Positions 32,442 to 41,684 of a stretch of DNA of 64,000 bases are shown piece by piece. Source of the DNA: Nocardioides sp. Root682. GTDB taxonomy: Bacteria; Actinomycetota; Actinomycetes; Propionibacteriales; Nocardioidaceae. How positions within the stretch are numbered: the stretch's first letter is position 1; each line of letters opens with the position of its first letter. Under the pieces are notes generated by a model. That model made no database searches, was not told where the DNA came from, and saw only the letters and a list, made by a program, of their open reading frames with translations. The position numbers and the translations under genes are program-made. The DNA is taken from the NCBI RefSeq assembly GCF_001427795.1, contig NZ_LMHJ01000003.1, positions 488,204 to 552,203 on the forward strand, written 5' to 3'.

Positions 32442-33977
32442 ATGAGTTCACGAAGCGACAGCCCCACGGGCTCCACGCAGGTCGACCACCTCATCATCGG
32501 CGCCGGCTTCGCCGGCCTGGCCGCGGCGATCAAGCTCGATGAGGCCGGCGAGCGCGACTTCGTCGTGATCGAGAAGGACAGCGACGTCGGTGGCACGTGG
32601 CACATCAACACCTACCCGGGTGCCGAGTGCGACGTCCCGAGCCAGCTGTACTCGTACTCGTTCGCACTCAACCCGGACTGGTCGAAGGTCTACTCGCCGC
32701 AGGCGGAGATCCTGGAGTACATCCGCAAGGTCGCCCGCGAGTCGGGCACGCTGGACCGCTTCGTGTTCGACACGGCCGTCGTCGACGCGCGCTGGGACGA
32801 GCAGGCCCAGCGCTGGGTCGTGCAGGTCGAGGGTCCGGAGGGCACCCGCGAGTACGCCACCCGGACCATCGTCTCCGCTGCAGGCGGGCTCTCCGAGCCC
32901 CGGATGCCGGAGGTCGAGGGCATCGAGTCGTTCCAGGGCGAGATCTTCCACTCCGCCCGCTGGAACCACGACGTCGACCTGACCGGAAAGCGCATCGCGG
33001 TGATCGGCACCGGCGCGTCCGCGGTCCAGCTCGTCCCCGAGCTCCAGGAGGTCGCCGGACACCTCGACGTCTACCAGCGCACCCCGAACTGGATCATCCC
33101 GCGCAACGAGCGGTCGTTCACCAGCCTGGAGAAGACGGCGTTCCGACGGGTGCCCGGCCTGCAGCGGGCCGCGCGTTCGGCCGTCTACTCGACCCTCGAG
33201 GGCCGCGTGCCGGCGTTCGCGAAGTTCCCCGACCTGCTCAAGGTCGTCGAGGCCCAGGGCAGGAAGAACATCAACGCCGCCATCAAGGACCCCGAGCTCC
33301 GCGCCAAGGTCACTCCCGACTACCGCGCCGGCTGCAAGCGGATCCTGATCTCGAACAAGTGGTACCCCGCGCTCGCCGCCGACAACGTGGACCTCGTGAC
33401 CGACCCGATCGTCAAGATCACCGGTGACGCCGTGGTGACCGCGGACGGCGTCGAGCGTCCGATCGACGTCCTCGTCATCGCCACCGGCTTCTACGTCACC
33501 GAGCCGCCCATCGCCGAGCACGTCACCGGCCGGGACGGCCGCACGCTCGCCGACCTGTGGGACGAGCAGGGCATGGCGGCGTACAAGGGAACCACCATCA
33601 ACGGCTTCCCCAACCTGTTCCAGCTCGTCGGCCCGAACACCGCGCTGGGGCACTCGAGCATCATCTTCATCATCGAGTCGCAGGTGAAGTACGTCGTCGA
33701 AGCAGCCAAGGCGATGCGCCGCGAGGGCCTCGGCGCCGTCGAGCCGACGCAGGCTGCGCAGGACGCGTGGACGGCCGACATCCGCCGTCGGATGAAGCCG
33801 ACCGTGTGGCAGACCGGCGGTTGCGCGAGCTGGTACCTCGACAAGTTCGGCAACAACACCACCCTGTGGCCGGGACAGACCTTCGCGTTCCGGCAGCATC
33901 TGTCAAAGTTCGACGTCGACAAGTACGACGTCCAGGCAGTCCGTCCCACCGAGACCAAGGAAAAGGCCAGCGCGTGA
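32442..33977 (+). CDS. Flavin-containing Baeyer-Villiger-type monooxygenase
   Basis: A 511-residue protein. An FAD-binding GAGFAG (20-25), the VGGTWHINTYPGAECD segment, the fingerprint FQGEIFHSARWNHD and a second Rossmann motif VIGTGASAVQLVPEL identify a class-B flavoprotein monooxygenase. It uses NADPH and O2 to insert oxygen next to a ketone or to hydroxylate. The stop overlaps the start of a short-chain dehydrogenase gene, which could supply or consume a ketone/alcohol. The substrate is not predictable; steroid or alicyclic ketones are plausible. Confidence 0.88.
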   Translation: MSSRSDSPTGSTQVDHLIIGAGFAGLAAAIKLDEAGERDFVVIEKDSDVGGTWHINTYPGAECDVPSQLYSYSFALNPDWSKVYSPQAEILEYIRKVARESGTLDRFVFDTAVVDARWDEQAQRWVVQVEGPEGTREYATRTIVSAAGGLSEPRMPEVEGIESFQGEIFHSARWNHDVDLTGKRIAVIGTGASAVQLVPELQEVAGHLDVYQRTPNWIIPRNERSFTSLEKTAFRRVPGLQRAARSAVYSTLEGRVPAFAKFPDLLKVVEAQGRKNINAAIKDPELRAKVTPDYRAGCKRILISNKWYPALAADNVDLVTDPIVKITGDAVVTADGVERPIDVLVIATGFYVTEPPIAEHVTGRDGRTLADLWDEQGMAAYKGTTINGFPNLFQLVGPNTALGHSSIIFIIESQVKYVVEAAKAMRREGLGAVEPTQAAQDAWTADIRRRMKPTVWQTGGCASWYLDKFGNNTTLWPGQTFAFRQHLSKFDVDKYDVQAVRPTETKEKASA

Positions 33978-34810
33978 AGAACTTCAAGAACAAGGTCGTC
34001 GTCATCACGGGTGCCGGGTCCGGCATCGGTCGTGCGCTCGCACTGAACTTCGCGGACAAAGGCGCGCGGCTGGCCCTCTCCGACGTGAACGAGACCGGCC
34101 TGGTCGAGACGGCATCGCTCGCGCAGAAGGCCGGTGCGCCCGACGTGCACACCGCGCACCTCGACGTCGCGGACCGCGAGGGGTTCGTGGCGTACGCCGC
34201 CGACGTGGCCGCCCACTTCGGCCAGGTCAACATCGTCATCAACAACGCCGGGGTCGCCCTGGCCGGTGACGTGACCGACCTGTCGTACAAGGACATGGAC
34301 TGGATCGTCGGGATCAACTTCTGGGGCGTCGTGCACGGCACCAAGGAGTTCCTGCCCCACCTCATCGAGTCCGGCGACGGTCACGTCGTCAACATCTCCT
34401 CGCTCTTCGGCCTGCTCGCCATGCCCGGTCAGAGCGCCTACAACGCGACGAAGTTCGCGGTGCGTGGGTTCACCGAGGCGCTCCGCGAGGAGATGCTGAT
34501 CGCCGGCCACAAGGTGGGCGTCACGTCGGTGCACCCCGGTGGCATCAAGACCGCCATCGCCCGCAGCGCGCGGGTCTCCGACAAGGAGGACCAGGCGGCA
34601 ACGGCGAAGCTGTTCGACGAGAAGCTTGCCCGGATGACGCCGGACCGTGCCGCTGAGATCATCATCAAGGGCATCACGAAGAACCAGGCGCGGGTGCTCG
34701 TCGGCCTCGATGCCCACGCCCTGCACAACTTCCAGAAGTTCACCGGCTCGCGTTACGAGGACATCATCGCGGTGGTCTCGAAGCGGGTGCTGCCGACGAA
34801 GGTCGTCTGA
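33974..34810 (+). CDS. Short-chain dehydrogenase/reductase
   Basis: A 278-residue protein from the GTG at 33974 that overlaps the monooxygenase stop by 4 bases. TGAGSGIG (12-19), NNAGV, and YNATK with the upstream serine give the complete classical SDR active site. It probably interconverts the alcohol and ketone forms of the monooxygenase substrate. Confidence 0.88.
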   Translation: MKNFKNKVVVITGAGSGIGRALALNFADKGARLALSDVNETGLVETASLAQKAGAPDVHTAHLDVADREGFVAYAADVAAHFGQVNIVINNAGVALAGDVTDLSYKDMDWIVGINFWGVVHGTKEFLPHLIESGDGHVVNISSLFGLLAMPGQSAYNATKFAVRGFTEALREEMLIAGHKVGVTSVHPGGIKTAIARSARVSDKEDQAATAKLFDEKLARMTPDRAAEIIIKGITKNQARVLVGLDAHALHNFQKFTGSRYEDIIAVVSKRVLPTKVV

Positions 34811-34856
34811 CCGAACCCCTCCTCCACCCGCGCCTCGCCCATGGGACGATGCGCGG

Positions 34857-35963
34857 GTGGAGGCGTCTTTTGACGGGGTGCTCGACCGGATGTGGTCGCG
34901 CAGCCAGCTGTCCGTTCGGGGTCGCATCGATCGTTGGCGCGGCAAGTCCTGGGTCGTCCTGCAGTGCGCGGTGGCCGCGTCGGTCGCGTGGTGGATCGCC
35001 GCCGACCTGATCGGCCACGAGACGCCGTTCTTCGCGCCGATCGCAGCAGTGGTCTCGCTCGGTACGTCGTACGGCCAGCGACTGAGGCGCGTCGTCGAGG
35101 TCACCCTCGGCGTCGCCATCGGCGTCTTCGTCGCGGACATCCTGGTCGCCGGCATCGGCTCGGGCGGGTGGCAGATCGGGCTGATCGTGCTGCTGTCCAT
35201 GTCGACGGCCCTGCTGCTCGACGCGGGCCAGCTCTTCGTGACCCAGGCTGCGGTGCAGTCGATCGTGGTCGCGGCGCTGATGCCCGACGCGGGGGGCGCC
35301 TTCCTGCGCTGGACCGACGCCCTCATCGGTGGTGCCGTCGCGCTGGTGGCCGCGATGATCGTGCCCGCCGCACCGCTGCGGCGCCCGCGCGAACAGGCGG
35401 CAGCCGTGGCGCGCAAGATCGCCGCGCTGCTGCGGGCTGCCTCCGACGTGATGATCGACGGCGAGGTCGCGCCCGCCCTCGAGCTGCTGGCAGACGCGCG
35501 CGCCACCGACCGGATGATCCGCGAGCTCCAGTCGGCCGCGGAGGAAGGCATGTCGGTCGTCAGCTCTTCGCCCTTCCGGGTGCGGCACCGCGAAGGGCTG
35601 CGCCAGATGGTGGAGCTGGTGGATCCGCTCGACCGCGCGCTCCGCAGCACCCGCGTGCTGGTGCGCCAGACCTCGATCGCCGCCTACCGGCACCGGCCCG
35701 TCCCGTCGTCGTACGCACTGGTCGCCGCCGACCTCGCGGCGGCTGCCGAAGCCGTGGCCGACGAGCTCGCGGCCGACCGGCTCGCCAGCGCTGCCCGGGA
35801 CACCGTGCTCGCCGTTGGTGCCGCGACCGGGAGGGTCGAACGCAGTGAGATCCTCACGGCCGAGGCGATCCTGGCCCAGCTGCGGGCGATCGTGGCCGAC
35901 CTGCTGATGGTCACCGGCATGGGTCAGCTCGAGGCGACCGACGCGTTGCCGCCGCCCCGCTGA
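34857..35963 (+). CDS. FUSC-family membrane protein
   Basis: A 368-residue protein from the GTG at 34857. An amphipathic N-terminus is followed by about six transmembrane segments (VVLQCAVAASVAWWIAADLIG, FFAPIAAVVSLGTSYGQR, IGLIVLLSMSTALLLDAG) and a helical cytoplasmic C-terminal ~190 residues. VAVxASLGTSYGQRLRRVxEVxxGVAIGV is the FUSC/aromatic-acid-exporter-like pattern. Efflux of aromatic acids or similar compounds is the usual suggestion for this family. Confidence 0.75.
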   Translation: MEASFDGVLDRMWSRSQLSVRGRIDRWRGKSWVVLQCAVAASVAWWIAADLIGHETPFFAPIAAVVSLGTSYGQRLRRVVEVTLGVAIGVFVADILVAGIGSGGWQIGLIVLLSMSTALLLDAGQLFVTQAAVQSIVVAALMPDAGGAFLRWTDALIGGAVALVAAMIVPAAPLRRPREQAAAVARKIAALLRAASDVMIDGEVAPALELLADARATDRMIRELQSAAEEGMSVVSSSPFRVRHREGLRQMVELVDPLDRALRSTRVLVRQTSIAAYRHRPVPSSYALVAADLAAAAEAVADELAADRLASAARDTVLAVGAATGRVERSEILTAEAILAQLRAIVADLLMVTGMGQLEATDALPPPR

Positions 35964-35987
35964 GCCGCACGTGCCACAATCCGCGAC

Positions 35988-36428
35988 GTGAGCAACGTGG
36001 TGGAGCACAGTGTCGAGATCGCAGCCCCGGTGAGCAAGGTCTTCGCGTACGTCGACGACTTCAGCACCACCAAGGACTGGATGTACGGCCTGAAGAAGAT
36101 CGAGCCCGTGACCGAGCAGGTCCACGGCGTCGGGGCGCAGTACGACGGCGTGATGAAGCTCGGCGTCGCGCTGAAGTCGCGGATCGAGTGCACCGGGTGG
36201 GAGCAGGACCGGTTGCTGGAGCTGACCTCGATCAAGGGGATCCAGACGACGCAGCGCTGGACCTTCACCGCGGTGGGTGCGGACCGGACCCGGCTCGAGG
36301 CCTGGATCAGCTTCACGCTGCCGGGCGGCCCCGCGGGCAAGGCGATCGAGAGCGCCGTGAAGCCGGTCGTCGGTGTCGCGGTCAAGCACACCGCTGCGGC
36401 GCTGGTGAAGAACGTCGAGGCGCTCTGA
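35988..36428 (+). CDS. SRPBCC (START-like) family protein
   Basis: A 146-residue helix-grip protein: VEHSVEIAAPVSKVFAYVDD at the start, an amphipathic middle, and a long C-terminal helix (AVKHTAAALVKNVEAL). This is the layout of polyketide cyclase/dehydrase-like lipid-transfer proteins. It is a hydrophobic ligand carrier or cyclase by family; no specific role is inferred. Confidence 0.75.
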   Translation: MSNVVEHSVEIAAPVSKVFAYVDDFSTTKDWMYGLKKIEPVTEQVHGVGAQYDGVMKLGVALKSRIECTGWEQDRLLELTSIKGIQTTQRWTFTAVGADRTRLEAWISFTLPGGPAGKAIESAVKPVVGVAVKHTAAALVKNVEAL

Positions 36429-36454
36429 GAGCCTGGAATCAGGCTGACCCGAGG

Positions 36455-37666
36455 TCAGACCTGCGCGGCGTAGAGGGCGTACGGGTCGTGGAGGGTGCGG
36501 CCCAGGGCGTCCTGCAACCACGCCGCGTCCCGCAGCGCTGCGCGTTGCGCGGCGTCCACTGACCCGTCCGAGGTGAGGTTGGAGGCGAAGATGCCGGCAG
36601 CCGACTTCGGGAGGAAGTCCTCGTAGACGATCGGCTGGAGCAGCCCGTCGGCGTCGCGCCGGTAGTAGGCCAGCCCGGCCTCGTGGAGACCCTGCTCGGT
36701 GTCGGGGAACGCGGCCAGCCCCTGGTCGTCGTACAACGCACGACCAGCGGGGGTCAGGGCGACGCCGCGAGCCTCGACCTCCCCGAACCGCACGCTCAGG
36801 GCTCCTGCCGCCAGCGACCCGTCGGCCGCGCGGAACGTACGTGGCTCGGCGAGCGCGCGGAAGGAGGTCTGGCGCAGCAGGACGGCCGGCTTCGTGGTCC
36901 GGGGCGGACCCTGGATCCGGTCGATCATCGCGATCCCGCGCTCGGTCATCCGGTGATAGAGGTCGTCGATGTCGAGCACCCGCGGCGTGAGGTGGTTGAT
37001 GTGGGTCGACGCCACGCCACCGATGTCGGCGGCCACGGACGAGATCGCCTCGAGGTGGTCGTACCAGGCGCGGTCGACCGGTTCGGGCGACAGCGCGAAC
37101 GAAGCGGTGGCCAGCGCGAGGAACCGGTCCGCGTCGACGGGTTCCAGCCCGCCGCCCTTCTCCGCCAGGTCGGCGAGGTCGAGCAGCTCGTCGGGGAACA
37201 GCTTGCGCGCCCCCAGGAACTCCTCGAGCTGGGCCTGCGTGCGGGCGTCGAAGAACCGCCGGTCGTCGGGCACGAGCAGGGAGGTGAACACCCGGAACGG
37301 GTTCTCGGCCAGCTCCTCGCGGTCGATCGGGCGGAACGCCGTCGAGACCACCGGGATCGGCCGGTTCGCCTCACGCAGGTCGTAGAACCCGACCGGGAAC
37401 ATCCCGCACGCGCCGAAGATGCGGCCCACCTGGGCGATCTCCTCGGGCGTCCCGACCCTGATCGCGCCATGTCGTTCGGCGGTCACCCGCGCGATCGAAC
37501 CCAGTCGTTCGGCCTCCGGACCGAGCGTCGCCAGGACGTCGGCGTTCACGGCCTCGGAGACCTCGACCAACGTGTTGTAGGCCGGGACCTCCGAGCCGTA
37601 GAGCGTCGACAGGGAGCGGGCGAACCGGGCGCGCAGCTCGGTCGGCCTGATCAGACCCTCAGGCAT
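36455..37666 (-). CDS. hglS: 2-oxoadipate dioxygenase/decarboxylase (HglS/YdcJ, DUF1338)
   Basis: A 403-residue protein from the ATG at 37666. The segment around RHGAIRVGTPEEIAQVGRIF, the VSTAFRPIDREELAENPFRV stretch, ASTHINHLTPRVLDID (metal-ligand histidines) and FGEVEARGVALTP follow the HglS/YdcJ family, a VOC-like Fe(II) enzyme converting 2-oxoadipate to D-2-hydroxyglutarate. The start overlaps the upstream stop by one base. As the last gene of the lysine operon, this fits the final step of the aminoadipate branch. Confidence 0.85.
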   Translation of the reverse strand: MPEGLIRPTELRARFARSLSTLYGSEVPAYNTLVEVSEAVNADVLATLGPEAERLGSIARVTAERHGAIRVGTPEEIAQVGRIFGACGMFPVGFYDLREANRPIPVVSTAFRPIDREELAENPFRVFTSLLVPDDRRFFDARTQAQLEEFLGARKLFPDELLDLADLAEKGGGLEPVDADRFLALATASFALSPEPVDRAWYDHLEAISSVAADIGGVASTHINHLTPRVLDIDDLYHRMTERGIAMIDRIQGPPRTTKPAVLLRQTSFRALAEPRTFRAADGSLAAGALSVRFGEVEARGVALTPAGRALYDDQGLAAFPDTEQGLHEAGLAYYRRDADGLLQPIVYEDFLPKSAAGIFASNLTSDGSVDAAQRAALRDAAWLQDALGRTLHDPYALYAAQV

Positions 37667-39171
37667 CAGCCGAACTCGACACCCTGCGCGAGGGGGAGCT
37701 CGGTTGAGTAGTTGATCGTGTTGGTGGAGCGGCGCATGTAGGCCTTCCACGCGTCCGAGCCGGACTCGCGTCCGCCGCCGGTCTCCTTCTCGCCGCCGAA
37801 CGCGCCACCGATCTCGGCGCCCGAGGTGCCGATGTTGACGTTGGCGATGCCGCAGTCCGAACCGACCGCCGACGTGAACAGCTCGGCCTCGCGCACGTCG
37901 AGGGTGAAGATGGCCGACGACAGGCCCTGGGCCACCTCGTTGTGCAGCACGATCGCCTCGTCGAGCTCGGCGTACTTCAGCACGTAGAGCAGCGGAGCGA
38001 AGGTCTCCGTCTTCACGATGTCCGTCTGTGCCGGCATGTCCACGATGGCGGGTACGACGTACTGGCCACCTGCAACGCCATCGGCTCGACCGCCACCGGT
38101 GACCAGGCGGCCACCGTCGGCCTGCGCCTGCTCCACTGCGGCGAGGAAGCCCTCGGTCGCAGAGGCATCGACGAGCGGACCGACCAGGGTGCTCGCCTCG
38201 AGCGGCGAACCGATCGACAGGGTGCCGTAGGCCTTGGACAGCCGGTCGACGAGCTCGTCGTGGACCGACTCGTGCACGATGACCCGGCGCAGCGACGTAC
38301 AGCGCTGGCCGGCGGTGCCGACAGCGGAGAAGACGATGCCGCGGACCGCGAGGTCCAGGTCGGCGGACGGCGCGACGACGGCGGCGTTGTTGCCGCCGAG
38401 CTCCAGCAGGCAGCGGCCCAGGCGCGCGGCCACCCGCGGCGCGACGAGCTTGCCCATCCGGGTGGATCCGGTGGCCGAGACCAGCGGCACCCGCGGGTCG
38501 TCGACCAGCACCTCGCCGACCGCGCTCTCGCCCAGGACCAGCTGGCTGAGTCCCTGCGGCGCCCCCACTCTGCGGGCAGCCTCGAGTGCCAGGGCCTGGC
38601 ACGCGAGCGCGGTCAGCAAGGTCTTCTCCGACGGCTTCCAGACCACGGCGTCGCCCGCGACGAACGCGAGGGCGGCATTCCAGGACCAGACGGCCACGGG
38701 GAAGTTGAAGGCACTGATGACGCCGATGACCCCGAGCGGGTGCCACTGCTCCATCATCCGGTGGCCCGGTCGCTCGGAGGCGATGGTCAGGCCGTGCAGC
38801 TGGCGGGAGAGGCCGACCGCGAACTCGCAGATGTCGATCATCTCCTGGACCTCGCCGAGGCCCTCGGAGCGGATCTTGCCGGCCTCGATCGAGACCAGCT
38901 CGCCGAGCAGGTCCTTGTGCTCGCGCAGCAGGTTGCCCAGCTCGCGCACCAGCTGGCCGCGAACCGGTCCGGGGACCGAGCGCCACTGCTCGAAGGCGGC
39001 CTGGGCGGCCGTCACGGCGTCGGTGACGTCGGACGCGCTGTGGGCCGGGAGCCGACCGAGGTCGGAGCCGTCGATGGGCGAGCGCGTGACGAGTGCGCCG
39101 TCAGTCGTGAACGGGTCGCCGGCGCCGAGGGCGCTCAGGATTTCGCGGGTGCGTGCAGCCAGGTCAGTCAT
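37666..39171 (-). CDS. amaB: Alpha-aminoadipate-semialdehyde dehydrogenase (ALDH7/AmaB-like)
   Basis: A 501-residue aldehyde dehydrogenase started at the ATG at 39171. Catalytic Cys in GTAGQRCTSLRR, Glu in LELGGNN, and the ALDH7-specific NVNIGTSGAEIGGAFGGEKETGGGRESGSDAWK ending are present. The antiquitin family oxidises alpha-aminoadipate semialdehyde (in equilibrium with piperideine-6-carboxylate) to 2-aminoadipate. It overlaps both neighbours, so the operon is translationally coupled. Confidence 0.88.
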   Translation of the reverse strand: MTDLAARTREILSALGAGDPFTTDGALVTRSPIDGSDLGRLPAHSASDVTDAVTAAQAAFEQWRSVPGPVRGQLVRELGNLLREHKDLLGELVSIEAGKIRSEGLGEVQEMIDICEFAVGLSRQLHGLTIASERPGHRMMEQWHPLGVIGVISAFNFPVAVWSWNAALAFVAGDAVVWKPSEKTLLTALACQALALEAARRVGAPQGLSQLVLGESAVGEVLVDDPRVPLVSATGSTRMGKLVAPRVAARLGRCLLELGGNNAAVVAPSADLDLAVRGIVFSAVGTAGQRCTSLRRVIVHESVHDELVDRLSKAYGTLSIGSPLEASTLVGPLVDASATEGFLAAVEQAQADGGRLVTGGGRADGVAGGQYVVPAIVDMPAQTDIVKTETFAPLLYVLKYAELDEAIVLHNEVAQGLSSAIFTLDVREAELFTSAVGSDCGIANVNIGTSGAEIGGAFGGEKETGGGRESGSDAWKAYMRRSTNTINYSTELPLAQGVEFG

Positions 39172-40271
39172 GCCGAGATCTTTCCGTAGTCCCTGAAGCG
39201 ACGACCCGCGTGCGTGGAGTGCAGGTCCTCGAGTGTGATGTCCTCCTGCCGCACGAAACCCTCCTGCGGCAGCTTGCCGTTGGCGACGAGCTCGAGGACG
39301 GCGACGGCCGAGGAGGCGGTCGTCCACGAGATGGCGCGCCACATGCGTCCGTCGATCTCCAGCGGCAGGTAGCCCCGGACGTGGTTCTCGCGGAACGGCT
39401 GGCCGTCCTTGATCCCCTCGACGGCGGCGTGGAGGTAGACGATGTCGTCGTTGACCGGCGGCTTGGCCTTCACCAGGATCCGGCCGACCTCCTCGCGACA
39501 GTCACGCAGCCCCAGCTCGTCGAACAGGAAGTGCATCTGGTCGAAGTGGCCGGGGTAGCGCAGCGTCTTGTAGTCGAGGCGCTGGACGCGGCCTTCGTAC
39601 GTCGGGCACATGGTGCCGAGGCCGCCGGAGGTGAGCGCCGCTTCGAGCTCGATGCCGCCGATGACGACACGCTCCTTCTCCTCCATCGCTGGCACCATCT
39701 GCCGACGACCGGAGCGCAGCACCTCGCAGTCGTTGAGGTACTCGTTGACGACGCCCTCGGCCGACCAGTTGAACGCGTAGCCGAGCAGGCCGGTCGGGTT
39801 CTGGGGGAGGGCGCCGACCTTGAGCTCGATCGAGCGGATCTCCTCGAAGCCCTTGGCGAGCGAGGCGCCGACGATGCCGATCAGCCCCGGAGCGAGGCCG
39901 CACTGCGGCACGAACGCGACGCCCGGCGTCTGCCCGGCGAGCTCGATCACGCGCTGGGTGGTGGGCACGTCCTCGGTGAGGTCGAAGTAGTGGCAGCCCA
40001 CGGCGGCGGCTGCTTCGGCCACCTCGATGTTGCGGTCGTACGGCAGGCACGAGACCACGGCGTCGACTCCGCGCAGCGCTTCCTGCAGCCTGTCCGAGTC
40101 GGTCACGTCGAGCTCGGCGGTCTCGAACCGCAGCCCGGGGTGCGGGGTCGCGTCGTACCCACTGACCTTGAAGCCGGCGTCGGTGAGCAGACCTGCCACC
40201 AGCTCGCCGACCTTGCCCAGGCCGATCACGCCGACCTGGTTGATGCTGCGCTTTTCCTGGGCCGCGGTCAC
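39168..40271 (-). CDS. Saccharopine dehydrogenase-like / lysine 6-dehydrogenase
   Basis: A 367-residue protein from the GTG at 40271. VGVIGLGKVGELVAGLL (13-29) is the Rossmann entry, VVSCLPYDRNIEVAEAA and FDLTED follow, then GLAPGLIGIVGASLAK, the ald/saccharopine-dehydrogenase-like layout. Length and context (next to AASA dehydrogenase) favour lysine epsilon-dehydrogenase, which makes AASA directly, over saccharopine reductase. Specificity is inferred, not seen. Confidence 0.75.
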   Translation of the reverse strand: MTAAQEKRSINQVGVIGLGKVGELVAGLLTDAGFKVSGYDATPHPGLRFETAELDVTDSDRLQEALRGVDAVVSCLPYDRNIEVAEAAAAVGCHYFDLTEDVPTTQRVIELAGQTPGVAFVPQCGLAPGLIGIVGASLAKGFEEIRSIELKVGALPQNPTGLLGYAFNWSAEGVVNEYLNDCEVLRSGRRQMVPAMEEKERVVIGGIELEAALTSGGLGTMCPTYEGRVQRLDYKTLRYPGHFDQMHFLFDELGLRDCREEVGRILVKAKPPVNDDIVYLHAAVEGIKDGQPFRENHVRGYLPLEIDGRMWRAISWTTASSAVAVLELVANGKLPQEGFVRQEDITLEDLHSTHAGRRFRDYGKISA

Positions 40272-41500
40272 CGCAGGCTCCCTTCGAGTTGGTCCATTCC
40301 CCAGTTGAGGTCGTCGCTGGACACGACGAGGGGAGGCGCGAGCCGGATGGTCGAGCCGTGGGTGTCCTTGGCGAGGACACCGTGCGCCATCAGGCGCTCG
40401 CAGACTTCTCTTCCCGTGCCGAGCGCGGGGTCGATGTCGACGCCGGCCCACAGGCCGCGCGTGCGGAAGCTGACGACGCCGTTGCCGACCATGGCCTGCA
40501 GCCGCTCGGTGAGTACGACGCCGAGCTGTTCTGCCTGCGCCTGGTGCTCGCCGGTCGCCAGCATCGTGACGACCTCGAGGCCGACCGCGCAGGCGAGCGG
40601 GTTGCCGCCGAACGTGGAGCCGTGCTGTCCCGGGTGCAGCACGCCGAGCACGTCCTCGTTGCCGACGACGGCGGAGACGGGGACGATGCCGCCGCCGAGG
40701 GCCTTGCCGAGCACGTAGAGGTCGGGCACCACGTCGTCGTGGTCGCAGGCGAAGGTCCGGCCGGTGCGGCCGAGCCCGGCCTGGATCTCATCGGCGACGA
40801 AGAGCACGTTCTCGCGGGTGCACAGCTCGCGCAGCCCCTGGAGGAACCCGGCCGGCGGGATGATCACGCCGCCCTCGCCCTGGATCGGCTCGATGAGCAC
40901 GGCGACGGTGTCGGGGGTGATCGCTGCCTCGATGGCGGCGAGGTCGCCGTACGGGACCATGTCGAAGCCGGGGGTGAACGGCCCGAACCCGTTGCGGGCG
41001 TCCGGGTCGTCGGAGAACCCGACGATGGTCGTGGTGCGGCCGTGGAAGTTGCCGGCGGCCACGATGATGCGGGCCTGGTCGGCGGCGACGCCCTTGACGT
41101 CGTACCCCCACTTGCGCGAGACCTTGATAGCGGTCTCGACGGCCTCGGCACCGGTGTTCATCGGCAGCACCATGTCCTTGCCGCACAGGTCGCCGAGCGC
41201 GGCGCAGAAGTCGGCGAACCGGTCGTGGACGAACGCGCGGCTGGTCAGGGTGAGCCGGTCGAGCTGGGCGTGTGCGGCAGCCAGCAGGCGCGGGTGGCTG
41301 TGGCCGAAGTTGAGCGCGGAGTAGCCCGCGAGCAGGTCGAGGAACCGGCGACCGTCGACGTCGGTCAGCCAGGCGCCCTCGGCGTGGCTGAGGACCACCG
41401 GCAGCGGGTGGTAGTTGTGCGCCGTGCGGGCTTCCGCACGCGCCACCTCGGCAGCGGTCCGCCGCGGGGCCACGACGGTGTGATCAGCGGTGATGCTCAT
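40268..41500 (-). CDS. Class III aminotransferase of ornithine-aminotransferase type
   Basis: A 410-residue PLP enzyme (N-terminus MSITADHTVVAPRR). NYHPLPVVLSHAEGAWLTDV, GYSALNFGHSHP, LTSRAFVHD, MNTGAEAVETAIK and the PLP lysine in VLGKALGGG match ornithine aminotransferase (RocD). In this operon an alternative assignment is 2-aminoadipate to 2-oxoadipate, which would complete the lysine route between AmaB and HglS. It is first in the operon and overlaps the dehydrogenase gene by 4 bases. Confidence 0.85.
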   Translation of the reverse strand: MSITADHTVVAPRRTAAEVARAEARTAHNYHPLPVVLSHAEGAWLTDVDGRRFLDLLAGYSALNFGHSHPRLLAAAHAQLDRLTLTSRAFVHDRFADFCAALGDLCGKDMVLPMNTGAEAVETAIKVSRKWGYDVKGVAADQARIIVAAGNFHGRTTTIVGFSDDPDARNGFGPFTPGFDMVPYGDLAAIEAAITPDTVAVLIEPIQGEGGVIIPPAGFLQGLRELCTRENVLFVADEIQAGLGRTGRTFACDHDDVVPDLYVLGKALGGGIVPVSAVVGNEDVLGVLHPGQHGSTFGGNPLACAVGLEVVTMLATGEHQAQAEQLGVVLTERLQAMVGNGVVSFRTRGLWAGVDIDPALGTGREVCERLMAHGVLAKDTHGSTIRLAPPLVVSSDDLNWGMDQLEGSLR

Positions 41501-41527
41501 TGGTTTCCCTCCGCGATCCTGATGGAA

Positions 41528-41567
41528 CCGGAGAATCTCCGGTGGATTGCCAGATTGTCCGACAATC
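41528..41567. promoter_or_regulatory. Two palindromes upstream of the lysine operon, one FadR/GntR-like
   Basis: ccggagaatctccgg (about 41528-41542) and gattgtccgacaatc (about 41553-41567) lie within 70 bases upstream of the first gene on the minus strand. The core ttgtccgacaa of the second fits the FadR-subfamily operator TNGTNNNACNA. No GntR gene is adjacent, so the regulator would be elsewhere. Coordinates are accurate to about one base. Confidence 0.45.
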
Positions 41568-41639
41568 CTTCTCCACTGTAACCCAGGCCACACGCCGGAA
41601 GTCGAATCGGGTGGGTCCGAAACCAGCGTTCCAAGCGCC

Positions 41640-41684
41640 AAGCCGTAGTCCGCCCGGCGCCAGGCGCCGGACGGACTACGGCTT
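41640..41684. terminator. Compound hairpin overlapping the stop of the second AbiEi/DUF559 gene
   Basis: Outer arms 41640-41652 and 41672-41684 (13 pairs) and inner arms 41654-41661 and 41663-41670 (8 pairs) stack with one mismatch into an almost continuous stem. The right arm contains the stop and last codons of the minus-strand gene. Confidence 0.65.

Noticed and set aside
36430..36445. agcctg/caggct mini-hairpin between the SRPBCC gene and hglS
   Set aside because: Six base pairs only; too weak to call a terminator with confidence.
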